DNA from: Actinomycetes bacterium
GTDB taxonomy: Bacteria > Actinomycetota > Actinomycetes > Actinomycetales > Actinomycetaceae
DNA: 64,000 nucleotides
Reading direction: 5' to 3'
NCBI GenBank assembly: GCA_023389315.1
Contig: JAEWEQ010000028.1
Location: forward strand, 1-64,000
The position numbers were made by a program, and so were the translations under genes. Below are positions 17,158 to 25,263 of the stretch, piece by piece. Numbering within the stretch: the first letter of the stretch is position 1; every line of letters starts with the position of its first letter. The notes under the pieces were generated by a model. It was not told the origin of the DNA, did not search any database, and was given only the letters and a program-made list of their open reading frames with translations.

Positions 17158-17720
17158 TAGTCGTTCACGCGGCCAGCGTATTCTCCGGTGCGGGTGTCAA
17201 CCTTGATGCGGGTGCCCTGCTCCAGGAACAACGGCACCTGAATGTCGTAGCCGGTTTCCAAGGTGGCGGGCTTGGTGCCCGCATTGGAGCGGTCACCTTG
17301 CAAGCCGGGCTCAGTGTAAGTGATCTCCAGGACCACGGTGGCGGGCAGTTCCACGAACAGGACGTTGCCTTCGTGCATGGAGACGATGACGGCTTGGTTT
17401 TCCATCAGGAAACGCTTGGAGTCACCCAGGATGTCAGCGGGGACCAGGATCTGATCATAGGTGGAGGCATCCATGAACACGTAGTCGTCGCCGTCCTGGT
17501 ACAGGTAGGTCATGTCGCGGCGGTCCACGGTGGCGGTTTCAACCTTGACGCCAGCGTTGAAGGTCTTGTCCACGGTTTTACCGGACAGCACGTTCTTCAG
17601 CTTCGAGCGCACGAACGCCGGGCCTTTGCCGGGTTTTACGTGCTGGAATTCGACTACCGACCACAGTTGGTTGTCGATCTTCAAGACCATGCCGTTTTTC
17701 AAATCGTTAGTGGTTGCCAC
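17157..17720 (-). CDS. efp: Translation elongation factor P
   Basis: EF-P binds between the P and E sites and relieves ribosome stalling at proline runs. The 187-residue, three-domain protein is full length. The tip of domain I that contacts the tRNA reads FQHVKPGKGPAFVRSKLKNV near residues 26-45, with lysine at the usual modification position. The start is a GTG preceded by AGGTGA. A TAAGAT element lies about 13 bases upstream and could be a -10 box. nusB follows directly. Confidence 0.96.
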   Translation of the reverse strand: MATTNDLKNGMVLKIDNQLWSVVEFQHVKPGKGPAFVRSKLKNVLSGKTVDKTFNAGVKVETATVDRRDMTYLYQDGDDYVFMDASTYDQILVPADILGDSKRFLMENQAVIVSMHEGNVLFVELPATVVLEITYTEPGLQGDRSNAGTKPATLETGYDIQVPLFLEQGTRIKVDTRTGEYAGRVND

Positions 17721-17755
17721 GAGTTCACCTATCTTAAGTCTCGGGTGGACAGTTT

Positions 17756-18313
17756 TCAGTCGGCTTTAGGATATCGCGGCGAGGACGTTAATGCGAGTAG
17801 CGCAGCGGCAATATCGGCCGGCTCGCGCCCAGTTGTGTCAAGCATCTCACGCACCACTGGTTTCCAGCTGGCGCGGTAGTCCTCCACCATTTTCGCGAAA
17901 GTGCGTCGCAGGGGGCCAAATCCGACTGCGCGGGGAGCGTTCAGCCCGGTTCGTCGCATCAGGGTGTCCAGGTCGGCAGTCAGTTCCACTATCACCGCTT
18001 CGCCCTGGCCGCGGTGAGCCAGTTCAGCCAAGGCCTTTTGTATCTCCACCTGTCCGCACACGTTCGGGGGTAACACCAGCACTTGCAGCTGCTCACCGGT
18101 TTCCTGTCCCAGCAGTTCCAGGGTGATTCGAGTTTGCGCAGCTAAGGCCTGCTGGTGCTGTTCTTCCCAAATGAGGGCAGCCACGTCCAGGTTTTCATGT
18201 TCCAGCAGGTAGTCGTCGATTTCTATCACCCGGCAGTGAGCGTTCTCGGCGAGGGCGGTCGCCGCGGCGCTCTTCCCGCTGCCCGAAACACCCATCAAAA
18301 TCAGTTGCTTCAC
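17756..18313 (-). CDS. Shikimate-kinase-like P-loop NTPase
   Basis: A 185-residue small-molecule-kinase-fold protein with Walker A GVSGSGKSAAAT near residue 8, a DD pair in IEIDDYLLEH near residue 31, and a lid-like segment LMRRTGLNAPR near residue 123. It resembles shikimate or gluconate kinases but lacks the glycine-rich GGG loop and arginine pattern of the true AroK encoded 1.1 kb upstream. It overlaps aroB by 4 bp, so it belongs to the aro operon. Its substrate may be something other than shikimate. The role is unproven. Confidence 0.65.
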   Translation of the reverse strand: MKQLILMGVSGSGKSAAATALAENAHCRVIEIDDYLLEHENLDVAALIWEEQHQQALAAQTRITLELLGQETGEQLQVLVLPPNVCGQVEIQKALAELAHRGQGEAVIVELTADLDTLMRRTGLNAPRAVGFGPLRRTFAKMVEDYRASWKPVVREMLDTTGREPADIAAALLALTSSPRYPKAD

Positions 18314-19449
18314 GCCTGCACCCGCCCGCCTGTGTCAGTTAGCGGTTGCGCCGCGCTGCGCCCGGTTTCGTCTGCTGCGGCGGCGCTGTTTTCCTGGCCT
18401 GCTGTTAGGGTTTCCCAGGCTACCCGCAGCACTGGTTCTTCCACCACTTCCACGCGGGTTTGTCCCGCGGCGGGGGTGAGTACCATACGGATTTGACCCG
18501 ACCGTACCTTCTTATCCGAGCTCATCACTGACATGACCTCGGTCCACTTTGGCCAGCTCCAAGTGGTGGGCAATCCCTGGTGGGCGAAGATCGCCCGTTG
18601 GTGCTGTACCCACTCTTCCCCGCAGTATCCGAGTTCCTGCGCCACGTGCGCAGCGAAAATACAGCCAATCGCCACCGCTTCACCGTGCCGCACCCGGTAG
18701 TTCGACAGTTTCTCGATGGCGTGGGCCAAGGTGTGACCGTAGTTAAGGGTTTCCCGTAGTCCCGCTTCCCGCAGGTCGGATCCCACCACCTGGGCTTTCA
18801 CTGCCACGGCGCGTTCAATGAGTGCTTGTACCCGCTCATCCCCGGCCTGCACCCGCGGGCCGTTTTCCACTAAGGCAAGGATCTGCGGATCACTGATACA
18901 TCCGCATTTGATGACCTCCGCCATGCCGGCATTGAAATCCCGAGCGGGCAGCGTCTGCAAGGTACTGGTGTCAGCGATCACCGCTTGCGGGGAGTGGAAC
19001 GCCCCGGCAAGGTTTTTCCCGGTCTCGGTATTGATCCCAGTTTTTCCACCCACGGCGGCATCCACCATGCCGAGCAGGGTGGTTGCCAGGTGTATCACGT
19101 CGACGCCGCGCAGCCAGGTGGCCGCCACGAAGCCACCTAAATCGGTGGTCGCTCCCCCACCTAGTGCTACCACCAGGTCTTTACGCCCGATACCGGCCGC
19201 GGCCGCCGCCTCCCACGCCTGTGCGAGGACGGTCACTTCCTTCCCTGCTTCCCCATCCGGGTGCTCGAAGTGGGCAACTCGTTGGCGCCCTTCCCACAGT
19301 TTGGTTAGTTCTGCAGCGCGCGAGCGCTGGGAAGGTGGGTATATCAGCAGGATTCTTTCGTACTGGTCGAAGTGGCAGTCGGTTTGCAGCAGTCCACTAC
19401 CGATACGAACCGGGTAAGTGTGTTCAGCGTGTACTTCAATCGTGGTCAT
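18310..19449 (-). CDS. aroB: 3-dehydroquinate synthase
   Basis: Converts DAHP to 3-dehydroquinate, the second shikimate-pathway step, using NAD and a divalent metal. The 379 residues include the NAD-binding region VVALGGGATTDLGGFVAATW near residue 93 and GMVDAAVGGKTGINTETGKN near residue 126, and the metal ligand histidines of ETLNYGHTLAHAIEKL near residue 233. The C-terminal 30 residues are alanine- and threonine-rich and not conserved. It starts 7 bp after aroK and overlaps the following NTPase gene. Confidence 0.95.
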   Translation of the reverse strand: MTTIEVHAEHTYPVRIGSGLLQTDCHFDQYERILLIYPPSQRSRAAELTKLWEGRQRVAHFEHPDGEAGKEVTVLAQAWEAAAAAGIGRKDLVVALGGGATTDLGGFVAATWLRGVDVIHLATTLLGMVDAAVGGKTGINTETGKNLAGAFHSPQAVIADTSTLQTLPARDFNAGMAEVIKCGCISDPQILALVENGPRVQAGDERVQALIERAVAVKAQVVGSDLREAGLRETLNYGHTLAHAIEKLSNYRVRHGEAVAIGCIFAAHVAQELGYCGEEWVQHQRAIFAHQGLPTTWSWPKWTEVMSVMSSDKKVRSGQIRMVLTPAAGQTRVEVVEEPVLRVAWETLTAGQENSAAAADETGRSAAQPLTDTGGRVQA

Positions 19450-19456
19450 AGTTTTC

Positions 19457-19975
19457 TCACTCCCCCACTTCGATAACGCCGCCGTCCACTAGGACTTGGC
19501 GCAGACGCTCATAGTTGGTGGCCTTGCTACTGTCATCGACACTTACCTGCAGTTGCGATACGTCCTCGTAAAGGGGGCGGCGCCGCCGCTCCATTTCCAC
19601 CAGCGCCTGAGGATTTCCCGCCAACAGGGGACGGTGGTTGAATTTGGAGGTGCGGCGCTGGGCTTCCTCCACGCTCACGTCCACGAACACCGTGGTGAAG
19701 CGTTTCAATAACTCACGGTTTTCGGCTCTCTCCACCACGCCCCCGCCGGTGGCGATAACAACTTCTTCGCCCTGGGCTGCCAGCTGCAGGCAGCGGTGCT
19801 CCCAGTCGCGGAAGTGGTCTTCCCCTTTTTCGAAGAGCTTAGAAATGGTGCGCCCGGCTTCACTCTCGATCAGGTCGTCCAGGTCAACCAATTTCCACCC
19901 CAAGTCCTTCGCCAGGGCGCGCGCCAGGTTGCTTTTACCGCATCCGGGCAGTCCCACCAGAGCGATCACCGTCAC
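19457..19975 (-). CDS. aroK: Shikimate kinase
   Basis: Phosphorylates shikimate at the 3-hydroxyl. The 172-residue protein has the P-loop VGLPGCGKSNLAR near residue 7, the shikimate-binding aspartate in VDLDDLIE near residue 30, and the GGG loop in IATGGGVVERAENRELL near residue 75. The lid region reads RRTSKFNHRPLL near residue 107. It overlaps aroC by 4 bp and precedes aroB. Confidence 0.95.
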   Translation of the reverse strand: MTVIALVGLPGCGKSNLARALAKDLGWKLVDLDDLIESEAGRTISKLFEKGEDHFRDWEHRCLQLAAQGEEVVIATGGGVVERAENRELLKRFTTVFVDVSVEEAQRRTSKFNHRPLLAGNPQALVEMERRRRPLYEDVSQLQVSVDDSSKATNYERLRQVLVDGGVIEVGE

Positions 19976-21234
19976 GACGCGCTCCCCTTCTGGCCGCGGG
20001 TACGCCTAGCGATATCGCTTTGGTGCGCGCTAATCGACGCGCGGATGCGCTCCACCGAGCCGGTGCCGTACATCTCCACTACCGCCGCTGCCAAGGTAAT
20101 GGCCACCATGGCTTCGGCAATCACCGCCGCGGGAACCACCGCGCAGGTGTCGGAACGTTGGTGTAGGGCGGTGGCCGCTTCGCCGCTCGCCAAATCAATG
20201 GTGGGACGGGCGCGCGGCACCGTGGAGATCGGTTTGAAACCCACACGGGCGCGCAGGGTCTCCCCGTTCGTCATGCCACCTTCTACCCCGCCGGCGCGGT
20301 TACTGGTGCGCCGAATACCGCGGGCGGCGGCGGCGTTCACTTCAATATCGTCGTGGGCGCGCGAGCCCGGGGCACTCACTTGCGCGCTGCCTTCCCCTAT
20401 CGCCACAGTCTTAGCGGAGGGGATTGACATTAGCGCGGCTGCCAGGCGGGCATCGAGGCGGTCATCCCACTGCGTGTAGGACCCCAAGCCGACCGGCACA
20501 TGGTAGGCACAAACCTCCACTTCACCGCCGATAGTGTCGCCATTCTTTTGTGCCTCATCGATGGCAGCTACGAACTGCGCGCTGACCTCGGCGCTGGCGG
20601 CGCGCACCGGGTCGTTGTCCAACTGTTCGCGTGCTTGGGCTACGCCCACGGCGTCAACTAACTCGTCAAAAGCGGCGGGATCGGCGGTGCACTCACCGAT
20701 TTGCACCACGTGGGAAGCGATCTCTATTCCCGCCACCTGCTGTAGGAAACGACGGGCGACTTCCCCCAACGCCACGCGGGTGGCGGTTTCGCGGGCGGAG
20801 GCTCGCTCGAGTACGTGGCGGGCGTCCTCGTGATCGAATTTCATCATCCCGGCGTAGTCGGCGTGCCCGGGACGAGGACGGGTGAGGCGTCGATTGCGAG
20901 CCACCTCGCGTTCATCACCGGTCCCAGCATCAATGAGGAGTGCCTCGGGTGCCACCGGGTCGGGACTCATCACCACTTCCCATTTGGGCCACTCGCTGTT
21001 GCCAATCTCGATCGCCAAGGGCGATCCCAGGGTTTTTCCGTGGCGCAGTCCGCCCAGTACCCGCACCTCATCTTGTTCGAACTTTTGCCGAGCTCCGCGG
21101 CCGTACCCCAGGCGGCGCCGCGCCAGGGCGGCAGCTATGTCGGCGCTGGAGATTTCTACACCGGCTGGGACTGCGTCGATTATCCCCACCAGGGCTGCGC
21201 CGTGGGATTCACCAGCACTTAGCCATCGCATCAT
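19972..21234 (-). CDS. aroC: Chorismate synthase
   Basis: Eliminates phosphate from EPSP to give chorismate, with reduced FMN. The 420-residue protein opens with the signature AGESHGAALVGIIDAVPAGV near residue 7. Other family segments are RRRLGYGRGARQKFEQDEV near residue 38 and RPGHADYAGMMKF near residue 119. The C-terminus (about residues 385-420) is a non-conserved tail. It is coupled to aroK by a 4-bp overlap and follows the prepilin-peptidase gene. Confidence 0.96.
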   Translation of the reverse strand: MMRWLSAGESHGAALVGIIDAVPAGVEISSADIAAALARRRLGYGRGARQKFEQDEVRVLGGLRHGKTLGSPLAIEIGNSEWPKWEVVMSPDPVAPEALLIDAGTGDEREVARNRRLTRPRPGHADYAGMMKFDHEDARHVLERASARETATRVALGEVARRFLQQVAGIEIASHVVQIGECTADPAAFDELVDAVGVAQAREQLDNDPVRAASAEVSAQFVAAIDEAQKNGDTIGGEVEVCAYHVPVGLGSYTQWDDRLDARLAAALMSIPSAKTVAIGEGSAQVSAPGSRAHDDIEVNAAAARGIRRTSNRAGGVEGGMTNGETLRARVGFKPISTVPRARPTIDLASGEAATALHQRSDTCAVVPAAVIAEAMVAITLAAAVVEMYGTGSVERIRASISAHQSDIARRTRGQKGSAS

Positions 21235-21296
21235 GGTGCCAGTTTCTCACAGGCAGGTTGGGTGAGCCCTTAGGTATCTGACTGTGAGACGATGCG

Positions 21297-21989
21297 CTAC
21301 AGCCAGCTAATGGCATCGGACGCCAGCAGCCAGGCGGTGGCCGCTCCCAGGAACATGGCCGGGCCGAAAGCGATCTTGGTGGCCAGGTTAGCTTCCCCGC
21401 TGAGCAGTTTCACTACCGCCGCGGCGCCGGCAATGAGGAAGGCACAGACCAGGCCCGCGAATGCAGCTCCGCTACTGTAAGCCCCCAGCCAGGTTCCCAG
21501 AAGCGGGGCAAACCGCACGTCGCCGCGCCCCACGCCCAGGCCTGCTAGGTGCACTATAAGTAGCGGAAGTGTCCAGATCAGCAGTCCCAACACCGCGCCG
21601 GTGAGGAGGTCAAGGGGGGCGCGGGTGGGTCCCAGAATCGGCCAGATCCACCCATATACCGCAGTTGTCAGGGTGGTGACGAACAGGGTTAAACCACCGA
21701 TTTGAATGAGGCGCGTGGGTAGTTTGTGGGTGATGCCATCGACCCAGGACAGCACTGCGAGGATTGGGATTAATGGAATTGTCAGTGCCACTAGGGGGTC
21801 TTTGAGGGTGAGGGCCCACACGCTCACCTGTAGCAGCGTAGTGAAGAACAGTCCGCGGGTGCGGCTGGGAAGATGATCGGCGGTGAGGTAGCTGGCGACT
21901 ACCTTGCGGCCAGCGGTGTTTAGCCAGAGGTTGGTGGTGGCGGCGGCCAGTAAGGTCAGTAGGCTAACGGCGACGGCACCGGGGATCAT
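21297..21989 (-). CDS. Prepilin peptidase (A24 family)
   Basis: An integral membrane aspartyl protease that cleaves type IV-type prepilin leaders. The 230 residues are mostly hydrophobic, with six to seven predicted membrane segments. The two catalytic aspartates are visible in the cytosolic loops, in LSWVDGITHKLP near residue 81 and GVGRGDVRFAPLLG near residue 153. The cysteine-rich methylase domain of the longer PilD form is missing, as in many actinobacteria. No pilin genes lie in this window. Position inside the aro cluster is common in actinobacteria and need not mean a shared function. Confidence 0.82.
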   Translation of the reverse strand: MIPGAVAVSLLTLLAAATTNLWLNTAGRKVVASYLTADHLPSRTRGLFFTTLLQVSVWALTLKDPLVALTIPLIPILAVLSWVDGITHKLPTRLIQIGGLTLFVTTLTTAVYGWIWPILGPTRAPLDLLTGAVLGLLIWTLPLLIVHLAGLGVGRGDVRFAPLLGTWLGAYSSGAAFAGLVCAFLIAGAAAVVKLLSGEANLATKIAFGPAMFLGAATAWLLASDAISWL

Positions 21990-22049
21990 GGGCGGTTCCT
22001 CTGCGGTTGGAAGCGACGGTAGTTGGGATGCGCGAGGGCAGTCGGTGGC

Positions 22050-22883
22050 CTAGTTTACCAGCGCCGCTTGTAGTGCCTGCCGCATTACCTCTACCGGCGC
22101 GGCTTGCCCCGTCATGAGGGTGAACTGTTGGCAGGCTTGGTGCAGCAGCATATCGTGTCCGGAACAGATTCGCGCTCCCAGGGCTTGACCAGCTTCAGCG
22201 AGTTTGGAAGGCCAGGGATGGTAGGCGGCATCCAGGATGATTGCGTCCTGCCCGATGCGCAATTGCGGCGCCCATACGTCGGCGACGGTGGCGGGCACCG
22301 TAGAGACGACCACCCGGGCCTGGCTCAAAGCCGCGTGCACTGCCTTTTGGTCTCGCCACGGAATCGGAGCGGTTTGTACTCCCAACCGGGTCTGGGCCAA
22401 AGATATCGAACCAGCGCCCCCGAAGTTGCGTGCCACTACAGAGATGGGCCCCACGTGCAACTGTCCGAGGGCGGCCAGAGCTGAAGACGCGGTAGCCCGG
22501 GCCCCCAGTATTACCGCGGGCGCACCCGCGGCAAACTCTGGGTCAGAGCCGGCCGCTTCGATCAAGGCTTGAGCTATCCCGTAAACGTCGGTGTTGAACC
22601 CGGTGCGCACGTTAGCGCAGGCAACTACCGTGTTGATTGCACCTACCGCTTGTGCCAGTGGTTCAACCGCATCCACGTGAGCGAAGATGGCTTGCTTGTG
22701 CGGCATAGTGACCGCCAGGCCCAGCAGGTCCGCGGGAAGATCCGCCATGAATCCCGCTAGTTCCTCACTGCTTACTTCGTGGGTGGCGAAGGTCGCGGGG
22801 ATCGTGCAGTGCTGGTAGGCAGCGTTATGGATCGCTGGGGAGAGACTGTGTTTGACTGGGTCACCGATTACGTAGGCACGCAA
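22050..22883 (-). CDS. aroE: Shikimate dehydrogenase
   Basis: Reduces 3-dehydroshikimate to shikimate with NADPH. About 277 residues. The substrate-binding front is VIGDPVKHSLSPAIHNAAY near residue 4, the catalytic lysine lies in AVTMPHKQAIFAHVD near residue 60, and the asparagine in GAINTVV near residue 85. I prefer the TTG at 22883: the segment AAGGGGA sits 9 bases upstream and the mltG stop ends one base before it. A GTG nine codons earlier (22910) would overlap mltG by 26 bp. The NADPH loop (VILGARATASSALAAL) keeps the glycine/alanine-rich pattern in a loose form. Confidence 0.93.
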   Translation of the reverse strand: MRAYVIGDPVKHSLSPAIHNAAYQHCTIPATFATHEVSSEELAGFMADLPADLLGLAVTMPHKQAIFAHVDAVEPLAQAVGAINTVVACANVRTGFNTDVYGIAQALIEAAGSDPEFAAGAPAVILGARATASSALAALGQLHVGPISVVARNFGGAGSISLAQTRLGVQTAPIPWRDQKAVHAALSQARVVVSTVPATVADVWAPQLRIGQDAIILDAAYHPWPSKLAEAGQALGARICSGHDMLLHQACQQFTLMTGQAAPVEVMRQALQAALVN

Positions 22884-22884
22884 C

Positions 22885-24561
22885 CTAACACTTCCCCTTG
22901 TGTTCTTCACACCACTTCGTCAGCAGCGCAATATTGGCATCGTGCTCAGCCTTGGTGGCAGCGAACTTGGTTTCGCCACTGTCCAAGTCGACGGTGACAA
23001 AGTACAGCCAGTCACCGGGAGCGGGATTGAGGGTAGCCTCAATGGCTGCCTTCGACGGCGAAGCGATGGGTGTGGGTGGCAGCCCCTTATGCAGGTAGGT
23101 GTTGTAGGGGGTGTCCTTTTGCAAGTCTTCACTGCTGGGAATGCCACCGGAGCGCCCCACCCCGTAGTTCACGGTGGAGTCCATGTTCAAGAATCCGGCG
23201 GTTTCACCGGCGGGGTTGTCCAAACGGTTCTCAATCACCCGTGCCACCTGCGGTAGGTAGCGGTCGATGTTGACTTCCATGTCCAAGATGGAAGCCTTGG
23301 TCAGCACGGTGTGCCACTGGTCGCGCGGAACGTTCAGTGATTCCAGCGTTTGCACGGTGTTTTCCACCATCCGCTTCACCACTTCGGCGGGCTTATCGTT
23401 GGTGTGAATCTCGTAGGTACCCGGCGCTAGCCAGCCTTCCAAGCTACCCTCGGCTTCCGCGGGCAATCCGATGGCAGCGGTATCGCTAAGCGCGGCGTCC
23501 ACGTCCTCGGCCTTAAACTTGGCGAAGGCCTTCATTCTTTCGCCCACGTCTTTCACGGTGGCGCCGGGAACGACGCTGACGGCGTTGGAGGAGCGTCGGG
23601 TTTCGTCCAGTAGCGCGGCGACCGCGTCTACCGCACGCATCTTGGTCTTAAGTTCGTAGGTTCCGGGCTGGATGGAGGCAGCATTGGCGTTATCGTTCCA
23701 GGCGGTGAGGAACGCCTCTTGGGTTTTTACTACGCCTGCTTCCACCAGATTGGCGCCAATGACGGTGCCCGAATCGCCGGGGTTGATGACGAACTCAACC
23801 GATCCGGTGCCGGGCCCGGGGTAATCGCCTGATTCCAATGGGCTGGAGTCTTTGGTGAGCAAAGAGTAGGCCACGTAGCCGCAACCGGCGATCAATGCCA
23901 CTGCTAGTAGTAGCACCAAGGTAGAGCGGATCTTGGCGTTGCGGCGGCGCCGGTGCTGGCGTTTGCGTTCCTTTTCAATACGGCGCGAACGCACACCGTT
24001 GGTGAGTGGATCTTCTACTACCGGTTGGTGGGTCCCGGTGGTGGTGGCGGCGCCTGGTTGAGCGTGGCGTCCATTTGCCGAGGACGTGGCCGAGCTCCTA
24101 GCCGCGCTGGACGTCCCCGCTGCAGCGGCGGGTAGTCCGGGAACGTTTTTGCCTGCGTTGCCCCGGTTCTGACCCGCAACTGAAGTTGCCTTCTGGTTCG
24201 CGGCGTCTGCCCTAGTCTGGGAGCTGCGGGCCGGCTGACTGGACGCCGGGCGCGCCGCGTCGGTGCGCGGATGCCACTGAGTGGTTGCCTCTGCTTGGCT
24301 ATTTGCGTCCGCAGCGCCACTGGGGTTCGTTGCGGGTCGCACTGCCTGTTGCGCGCTGGCGTTTTGGCTCAAAGATGTTTGTTTGGGTTGCGCCTGGCTG
24401 GAATGGGTGTCGCGGTCGGAACGTGGTTGCCGATCTTCGTGGGTTTGTCGCTGCGCGGCGGCTGCCTCCTGCCGGGCGCGGATAATGTCGCGTCGGGAGG
24501 GTAAACCAGATGATCGCCTTGGCGGCAGACCGGATCCTGACTGCGATTGTTCTTCACTCAC
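22885..24561 (-). CDS. mltG: Endolytic murein transglycosylase MltG
   Basis: A membrane-anchored lytic transglycosylase that cuts nascent peptidoglycan and sets glycan length. The 558 residues divide into a long polar, Q/A/T-rich cytosolic part (about 1-205), one membrane segment LVLLLAVALIAGCGYVAYSL near residue 215, a LysM-like region, and the YceG domain. The catalytic glutamate lies in KASILDMEVNIDRYLPQVA near residue 430, followed by the substrate region LNMDSTVNYGVG. The disordered N-terminus is typical of actinobacterial MltG. It starts with GTG; GAGGAG lies upstream at a rather long spacing. Confidence 0.92.
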   Translation of the reverse strand: MSEEQSQSGSGLPPRRSSGLPSRRDIIRARQEAAAAQRQTHEDRQPRSDRDTHSSQAQPKQTSLSQNASAQQAVRPATNPSGAADANSQAEATTQWHPRTDAARPASSQPARSSQTRADAANQKATSVAGQNRGNAGKNVPGLPAAAAGTSSAARSSATSSANGRHAQPGAATTTGTHQPVVEDPLTNGVRSRRIEKERKRQHRRRRNAKIRSTLVLLLAVALIAGCGYVAYSLLTKDSSPLESGDYPGPGTGSVEFVINPGDSGTVIGANLVEAGVVKTQEAFLTAWNDNANAASIQPGTYELKTKMRAVDAVAALLDETRRSSNAVSVVPGATVKDVGERMKAFAKFKAEDVDAALSDTAAIGLPAEAEGSLEGWLAPGTYEIHTNDKPAEVVKRMVENTVQTLESLNVPRDQWHTVLTKASILDMEVNIDRYLPQVARVIENRLDNPAGETAGFLNMDSTVNYGVGRSGGIPSSEDLQKDTPYNTYLHKGLPPTPIASPSKAAIEATLNPAPGDWLYFVTVDLDSGETKFAATKAEHDANIALLTKWCEEHKGKC

Positions 24562-24774
24562 AGCGGTACCTACTCCTCAATCCTTGGCCAGAAGTCTTCA
24601 CCAGTGTTTAAACCGGTGTAATAATTTCAGCTTGTTGTCCTCAGGTTATCAGCCAAAACCGTATTCTTTCGCACCATCTTCACGAAAAATTGATTCACCT
24701 TGCACACATGTCCATTTCGTGAGCTACTGGCGGAAATGCTGTGCAGTTGCAGCTGCAAACACGAGGTAGCTTCA
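24562..24774. other. Intergenic stretch upstream of mltG
   Basis: About 210 bases with no gene. It is richer in A and T than its neighbours, with runs such as GAAATTATTACAC on the minus strand, so it probably contains an internal promoter for the mltG-aro block. No clear hairpin or operator stands out. Confidence 0.4.
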
Positions 24775-25251
24775 CTAGCCTCCCGCGGCAGCGCCGCGAC
24801 TAACTGTTTCCCCCGGGGGCTTCCCGCTGCTGCGTTCGCTTTCTAGCGCGGTTTCCAAGATGATGGCGGCTGCCAGGGGATCGACTTTGCCTTTCCGCTC
24901 GCGCCCGCTGACTTCCCCAGCGGCCAGCAGTGAATGCGCCTGCACCGAAGTGAGCCGCTCATCCACCAGCGCGACCCGGGCCCGGGGGTAGGCGTGAGCG
25001 AGTTCACGCGCAAATTTGCGGGCCGCGCGCGCGGAAGCACCAGTTTTGCCAGACATGTGCCGGGGGTATCCCACTACGATTTCGATGGCGTCGCGATCGG
25101 CGGCGATTTGTGCCACTTCCTCTACGTCCTCGCCATATTTCGAGGTGGGAACCACCTGTAGCGGTAACACCACGGTGGCTTGGGGGTCGCAGGCGGCCAC
25201 GCCGATGCGTGCACCGCCGTAATCGATCCCCAGTCGCACCCCCATTCGCAT
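24775..25251 (-). CDS. ruvX: Holliday junction resolvase-like nuclease RuvX (YqgF)
   Basis: An RNase H-fold protein linked to pre-16S rRNA 5' processing; a Holliday-junction role has also been proposed. In 158 residues the first acidic motif is LGIDYGGARIGVAACDP near residue 7, VVGYPRHMSGKTG lies near residue 59, and the acidic LVDERLTSVQAHSLL near residue 98. The C-terminal DPLAAAIILE near residue 126 supplies the last aspartate. It lies between alaS and mltG, the usual order. Confidence 0.93.
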   Translation of the reverse strand: MRMGVRLGIDYGGARIGVAACDPQATVVLPLQVVPTSKYGEDVEEVAQIAADRDAIEIVVGYPRHMSGKTGASARAARKFARELAHAYPRARVALVDERLTSVQAHSLLAAGEVSGRERKGKVDPLAAAIILETALESERSSGKPPGETVSRGAAAGG

Positions 25252-25263
25252 GGACAGCTGGTG

